From the NCBI RefSeq assembly GCF_017743975.1, contig NZ_JAGHRC010000002.1, positions 434,001-498,000 on the forward strand: a stretch of 64,000 nt of DNA. Reading direction: 5' to 3'. Position numbers and translations under genes: made by a program. Below are positions 60,211 to 64,000 of the stretch, piece by piece. The notes under the pieces were generated by a model. That model ran no database searches and was not told the DNA's origin. It saw only the letters and a list, made by a program, of their open reading frames with translations. The stretch's first letter is position 1, and every line of letters starts with the position of its first letter. This stretch comes from Ruegeria sp. R14_0 (GTDB taxonomy: Bacteria; Pseudomonadota; Alphaproteobacteria; Rhodobacterales; Rhodobacteraceae).

Positions 60211-61689
60211 GTGACCTATATTCTTGCCATTGATCAGGGCACCACTTCATCGCGGGCCATTCTTTTCGACGCCAACATGCAACGCGCAGGCACCGCGCAG
60301 CACGAATTCACGCAGCACTTTCCGCAGGAGGGTTGGGTCGAGCACGATGCCGAGGAAATCTGGGACAGCGTCCTGCGCGTCTGCCGCGAGGTGATGGAGA
60401 CCACCGGTGTCACCTCCGATCAGATCGCGGGCATTGGTATCACCAACCAGCGGGAAACAACCGTGGTCTGGGACCGCACTACAGGCAAGCCGATCCATAA
60501 TGCCATTGTCTGGCAGGATCGCCGAACGGCCGAGATCTGCGCACGCTACAAGCAGGCCGGGTGCGAGGATGACGTAACCGCCCAGACCGGGCTGCTGCTG
60601 GACCCATATTTTTCCGGCACCAAGGTCAAATGGCTGTTGGATACCGTACCGGGCGCGCGGGAAAAGGCAGACGCCGGAGAGCTGATGTTCGGCACCATCG
60701 ACAGTTTCCTGATCTGGCGGTTGACCGAAGGGCGCAGCCACGCCACCGACGCCACCAACGCTGCGCGCACCCTGCTGTTCGACATCCACAAAGGGGAATG
60801 GAGCGCAGAGATCTGCGATCTTTTGGATGTGCCGATGAACATGCTGCCCGAAGTCCACGATTGCGCCTCGGACTTTGGAAATACGACTCTATTTGGCGGA
60901 AATATCCCGATTTTGGGGGTTGCAGGGGACCAACAGGCCGCGACCATCGGTCAGGCATGTTTCCAGCCAGGCATGTTGAAATCTACCTATGGCACCGGTT
61001 GCTTTGCACTACTGAACACCGGCGACACGCCTGTCGTCTCGAAAAACCGTTTGCTGACGACGATCGCCTATCAGTTGGACGGCAAACGGACCTACGCGCT
61101 GGAGGGGTCGATCTTTGTGGCCGGTGCCGCGGTGCAATGGCTGCGTGATGCCCTGCAAATCATCGAAACCGCCCCGGAAAGTGGTGAGTTGGCCCAGCAG
61201 GCCGACCCGAACCAACACGTGGTTCTGGTACCCGCATTCACCGGTCTGGGCGCGCCCTATTGGAAACCCGACTGCCGCGGCGCGGTATTCGGCCTGACCC
61301 GCAATTCCGGCCGAGCAGAGTTTGCCAGAGCAACACTGGAAAGCATTGCCTACCAGACCCGCGATCTGTGGCACGCGATGCAGGGCGACTGGAACACCGA
61401 CACCGATGTCACGCTGCGCGTCGATGGCGGCGCAAGCGCATCAGACTGGGCGATGCAAGGGCTGTCTGACTATCTGGGCGCGGCAGTTGACCGCCCGGTA
61501 ATGCAGGAAACCACAGCGTTGGGAGCGGCGTGGCTAGCCGGGATGCGCGCGGGTGTCTATCCCGACCAGCAGGGTTTTTCAGAAACCTGGGCATTGGATC
61601 GCCGGTTTGAACCGGAGTTATCCGCTGAAGAACGCGACGCCGCCTATGACCGCTGGAAACGCGCAGTTTCGGCAGCGATGGCATTCTAA
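60211..61689 (+). CDS. glpK: Glycerol kinase
   Basis: This 492-aa FGGY kinase phosphorylates glycerol. A GTG at 60211 follows CGGGAGGGGCACG. It opens [18 protein letters not shown] (phosphate-binding loop) and contains [26 protein letters not shown], the ATP-binding STYGTGCF region and [15 protein letters not shown]. No other glp gene is adjacent, so uptake and glycerol-3-phosphate oxidation are encoded elsewhere. It ends 13 bases from the smpB stop on the other strand without a visible terminator. Confidence 0.96.
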   Translation: MTYILAIDQGTTSSRAILFDANMQRAGTAQHEFTQHFPQEGWVEHDAEEIWDSVLRVCREVMETTGVTSDQIAGIGITNQRETTVVWDRTTGKPIHNAIVWQDRRTAEICARYKQAGCEDDVTAQTGLLLDPYFSGTKVKWLLDTVPGAREKADAGELMFGTIDSFLIWRLTEGRSHATDATNAARTLLFDIHKGEWSAEICDLLDVPMNMLPEVHDCASDFGNTTLFGGNIPILGVAGDQQAATIGQACFQPGMLKSTYGTGCFALLNTGDTPVVSKNRLLTTIAYQLDGKRTYALEGSIFVAGAAVQWLRDALQIIETAPESGELAQQADPNQHVVLVPAFTGLGAPYWKPDCRGAVFGLTRNSGRAEFARATLESIAYQTRDLWHAMQGDWNTDTDVTLRVDGGASASDWAMQGLSDYLGAAVDRPVMQETTALGAAWLAGMRAGVYPDQQGFSETWALDRRFEPELSAEERDAAYDRWKRAVSAAMAF

Positions 61690-61702
61690 GACAATGGAAG
61701 GA

Positions 61703-62185
61703 TCAGCTGTGATCCTTCATCAACCGCTGCTTTTGGCGTGACCAGTCCCGCTTGGCCTGGGTTTCGCGCTTGTCGTGCAGCTTTTTACCCTTCGCGATGC
61801 CGATCTTGAGCTTCGCCCGGCCCTTGTGGTTGAAATACAAAACCAGCGGCACCAGCGTCATACCTTTGCGCTGGGTCGCGTTCCAAAGGTTTGACAACTC
61901 CTTGCGCGACACCAGCAACTTACGGCGGCGGCGCTCTTCGTGTTTGAAGACCTTCGCCTGTTCGTAGGGCGCGATATAGCTGTTGATCAGCCACAGCTCT
62001 CCGTCATCGACCGAGGCATAGCTTTCGGCAATGTTCGACCCACCTGCACGCAGGGATTTGACCTCGGACCCTTCCAGCACGATGCCGCACTCGATATCCT
62101 CTTCGATCGCATAATCGAAGCGGGCACGCCGATTTTCGGCGATGACTTTGTAATTCGGGTCTGTTTTCTGCTTTTGCTTGGCCAT
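61703..62185 (-). CDS. smpB: SsrA-binding protein SmpB
   Basis: This 160-aa RNA-binding protein brings tmRNA to stalled ribosomes. The sequence [35 protein letters not shown] and [15 protein letters not shown] at the start, [20 protein letters not shown] near the end, and the basic C-terminal tail [12 protein letters not shown] are diagnostic. tmRNA itself is not found nearby. Confidence 0.96.
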   Translation of the reverse strand: MAKQKQKTDPNYKVIAENRRARFDYAIEEDIECGIVLEGSEVKSLRAGGSNIAESYASVDDGELWLINSYIAPYEQAKVFKHEERRRRKLLVSRKELSNLWNATQRKGMTLVPLVLYFNHKGRAKLKIGIAKGKKLHDKRETQAKRDWSRQKQRLMKDHS

Positions 62186-62232
62186 GACGCGTTGATTTAG
62201 GCGGCTTGAGCGCCCCTTGCAAGCCGAAGCCG

Positions 62233-62775
62233 TCAGGACGTGGCCGAGATAATCAGATCGGGGCCGAAAATCGTGTCGGCGTGATTGTGCAGATAGATCT
62301 TGAGCCAGGGTGTGAACCGTTCGGGGTAACGCTGCACCTCGGCCAGAAGATCGTGATAGTCGATCCAGCGGATATCCATGACTTCTTCTGGATTAGGCTC
62401 GATTTTCAACGGGCCACGGACATGGGCCAGAAAGATATCGACCACCTCGTGTTCGATCATGTTGTTGCCCACATCGGCGTGATATTCCAGCCGGTGGCGG
62501 TATTCGGGGTAGAGGCCGGTGATGCCCAGTTCTTCGTGCAGACGACGCACGGCGCACTCCGAGGGTGTTTCCCCCCAGTCGGGATGGGTGCAGCAGGTGT
62601 TCGCCCACAGACCGGGGGTATGATATTTGCCCAGGGCCCGACGCTGCAGCAAAATCTCGGTGCCGCGCACAACAAAGACCGACACCGCCTTGTGCCGTAG
62701 GCCTTTTTCATGCGCTTCCAGCTTGTCCACGGGGGTCAATTCGCCATCAACCCAGGCCGGGATCATGATTCCCAT
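62233..62775 (-). CDS. idi: Isopentenyl-diphosphate delta-isomerase (type I)
   Basis: The ATG at 62775 follows AGCAGGAGAC (an ATG at 62766 is an alternative) and gives 180 aa. The Nudix-fold enzyme interconverts IPP and DMAPP for isoprenoid synthesis. The metal-site His and the active-site Cys are in [14 protein letters not shown], and the Nudix-like [13 protein letters not shown] follows, with the conserved Glu residues in [13 protein letters not shown]. In Rhodobacter relatives it supports carotenoid, quinone and bacteriochlorophyll synthesis; no such genes are seen here. Confidence 0.94.
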   Translation of the reverse strand: MGIMIPAWVDGELTPVDKLEAHEKGLRHKAVSVFVVRGTEILLQRRALGKYHTPGLWANTCCTHPDWGETPSECAVRRLHEELGITGLYPEYRHRLEYHADVGNNMIEHEVVDIFLAHVRGPLKIEPNPEEVMDIRWIDYHDLLAEVQRYPERFTPWLKIYLHNHADTIFGPDLIISATS

Positions 62776-62927
62776 CTGTTGTCTCCTGCTGCCGATCCGT
62801 ATGTATGGCCGAAGGTTCAAATCTGGCTGAGGCCGGGTCGGCTTGGCTGTACGAAGCCCAGCATGCAATACAAGCAAAGCGACGCGCCTCCAAGGTGGCG
62901 CTGATCCGTTTGGTTATCAATCGCACG

Positions 62928-62956
62928 AAAGGCCGCAGGGGCTGCGGCCTTTTTTT
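62928..62956. terminator. Stem-loop downstream of the cytochrome c gene
   Basis: An 11-bp stem AAAGGCCGCAG/CTGCGGCCTTT with a GGG loop lies 29 bases after the cytochrome stop. The longer T run (seven) is on the plus strand and the minus strand has only TTT, so the stem may be bidirectional but is asymmetrical. Confidence 0.65.
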
Positions 62957-62984
62957 CCTCAACTCTCAAGCAGTGGTGGCGGTG

Positions 62985-63398
62985 TTACTCGCCCGACACG
63001 CTTACGATATAGGCATAGACGTCTTCGGCACCCTTCTTCAGCTTGAAGGTCATCTTGGACTTGGCCGAGGTCTCACCCAGATAGTCTTTCAGGAACGCTT
63101 TGGGATCCTGCGCGTAGGACACGAAGGTTTCTTCATCCCAAACCAGACCGTTCTCACCCGCTTCGACGATACTGTCGCCGTATTTGAAGCCTTCGACAGT
63201 GCCCGCGGTGCGGCCGGCGATTCCATACAGGTTCGGGCCGGTCTTGCCACCCTTTACGATCACTTCACCTTCGGGGTCGGCAATCAAGTGGCACGACTTG
63301 CACTTGTTGAAGGTCTTTTTCCCGGCTTCGGCGTCACCTTCGGCATATGCGGGAAGGGCCAGAAGGCCGACGATTGCAGTCGCGAGGATGCGATTCAT
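62985..63398 (-). CDS. Soluble c-type cytochrome (cytochrome c2/c552 type)
   Basis: The ATG at 63398 gives 137 aa with a signal peptide (MNRILATAIVGLLALPAYAE). The haem-binding motif CKSCH follows at about 33-37, a further Met suitable as axial ligand lies in KSKMTFKL, and the helical C-terminus (GAEDVYAYIVSVSG) is typical of cytochrome c2. It is a periplasmic electron carrier between the bc1 complex and oxidases or other reductases. It follows the truncated peptidase gene, on the same strand, after 111 bases. Confidence 0.9.
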   Translation of the reverse strand: MNRILATAIVGLLALPAYAEGDAEAGKKTFNKCKSCHLIADPEGEVIVKGGKTGPNLYGIAGRTAGTVEGFKYGDSIVEAGENGLVWDEETFVSYAQDPKAFLKDYLGETSAKSKMTFKLKKGAEDVYAYIVSVSGE

Positions 63399-63509
63399 AG
63401 CTTTGCTCCGATACGAATTGGCTGCACCGAATGGACCGTCGGCGCACAAAAGAGTCAACGCGCAGATTGCCGCGCGGTGACAATCTGCCACCAATCTAAA
63501 TCGGCGTCT

Positions 63510-64000
63510 TTATCGAAACTCATGTCCATCGGACCAGCAGGGCAAAAGATCACCCGGCGCAGGTGTGGCCAGGTAGATCGCCCGCGCAATGGCCCGCGCA
63601 AGGCAGACAGAGGCCGCGTGACCCAGCAAGCCCAGATCGGACTCGGCCTCAAGCGCGCGGGTGCCTGCGCTGACACCAAACACAAGATCGCCATCGCCCG
63701 GTGTATGCGCAGGCACGATGGCGCGCGCGATCCCGTCATGGGCCGCTACTGCCAGCCGCTGGCATTGTGGTTTGGACAGCGCTGCATCGGTGGCCACGAT
63801 TGCGATCGTCGTGTTGGCCTTGTCGGGTTGCGCCGGACGCATGGCGCTTGCCTTTCGGCTGACGATGCTGCGCCCGAGGCCTGAACTGGAATCAGGCCCT
63901 AATCCGCCAAACTCACCCTCTATTTCAAAGGGTGCGGCCCAGAAATGCCGGTCGCCGGGGGTGGTGACACTGCCCATCGGGTTGGCAGCGACCAGTGCGC
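63510..64000 (-). CDS. P1-family (S58/DmpA-like) peptidase, 5' truncated
   Basis: The frame is open to the end of the window, so only the C-terminal 163 residues are seen. AANPMGSVTTPGDRHFWAAPFE, TTIAIVATDAALSKPQCQRLAVAAHDGIARAI and the terminal SDGHEF fit the DmpA/P1 family of self-processing N-terminal nucleophile aminopeptidases. In DmpA the nucleophile is a Ser at the processing site N-terminal to a segment such as TTIAIVATDA, but the true cleavage position cannot be judged from the fragment. The precise substrate is unknown. Confidence 0.82.
   Translation of the reverse strand, partial: ALVAANPMGSVTTPGDRHFWAAPFEIEGEFGGLGPDSSSGLGRSIVSRKASAMRPAQPDKANTTIAIVATDAALSKPQCQRLAVAAHDGIARAIVPAHTPGDGDLVFGVSAGTRALEAESDLGLLGHAASVCLARAIARAIYLATPAPGDLLPCWSDGHEFR

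Noticed and set aside
62814-62823. GGTTCAAATC, a T-loop-like sequence suggesting a tRNA gene
   Set aside because: The surrounding bases do not form a T stem, acceptor stem or anticodon arm; no cloverleaf can be drawn.
62805-63884. A 359-codon plus-strand frame covering the cytochrome c gene and part of the peptidase
   Set aside because: Antisense to a clear cytochrome with signal peptide and CKSCH; the frame has no recognisable domain.

Overview
The window looks like chromosomal DNA from an alphaproteobacterium of the Rhodobacterales (Roseobacter group, Ruegeria-like). This rests on the GC-rich coding style, the divergent fliF/fliL flagellar block with a motE-type gene, the dimethylglycine-dehydrogenase-like GcvT-domain enzyme beside betB, the soluble c-type cytochrome and the many 4-bp ATGA gene overlaps. 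This is judged by eye, with no database search. I see no rRNA, tRNA, CRISPR array, insertion sequence or prophage, and no gene-free stretch longer than 300 bases.

Layout. 1-4.1 kb: 3' part of a PfkB-family kinase, a radical SAM/DUF547 lipoprotein operon, a NYN RNase-like gene and rppH. 4.2-8.6 kb: fadH, a small two-gene unit with a palindromic promoter, a DUF4399 protein and a LysR regulator. 8.7-11.6 kb: a tightly overlapping cinA-like/GNAT/AhpD-like/OmpA-like operon. 11.7-16.9 kb: a divergent TetR/SDR pair with two matching operators, sfsA, small lipoproteins, map, an unlisted 59-codon gene and a HAD phosphatase. 17-24.4 kb: qorB/HxlR pair, rsmD with a ferredoxin reductase, a peroxiredoxin, three small secreted proteins (one with EF-hands), and a ridA/gdpd/DUF482/PCD operon. 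24.7-26.2 kb: mlaA-mlaC. 26.2-32.8 kb: a sugar ABC transporter divergent from a two-component system, with 10-bp-phased direct repeats between them. 32.8-40.7 kb: a partial flagellar cluster (fliP, fliN, fliH, fliF / fliL, DUF6468-like, motE, motA, a 710-aa secreted protein). 40.7-46.1 kb: a methylated-amine unit (betB, dimethylglycine-dehydrogenase-like enzyme, MmgE/PrpD). 46.3-50.8 kb: a small repeat protein, a K+ channel, trhO, and pncA and pncB of NAD salvage. 50.8-58.3 kb: a six-gene operon for a peptide-type ABC transporter and an aldehyde dehydrogenase, with a pentameric ligand-gated ion channel inside it. 58.5-64 kb: panB-panC, glpK, smpB, idi, a cytochrome c and a truncated P1-family peptidase.

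The most unusual feature is the operon at 50794-58294. A prokaryotic pentameric ligand-gated channel (Pro-loop, GLIC-like) lies between a family 5 periplasmic binding protein and the DppB-type permease, with DppC, a fused DppDF ATPase and an aldehyde dehydrogenase downstream. The arrangement suggests that one periplasmic solute is bound, sensed by an ion channel, imported and oxidised. The coupling is inference, but the gene order and the family assignments can be read from the sequence.
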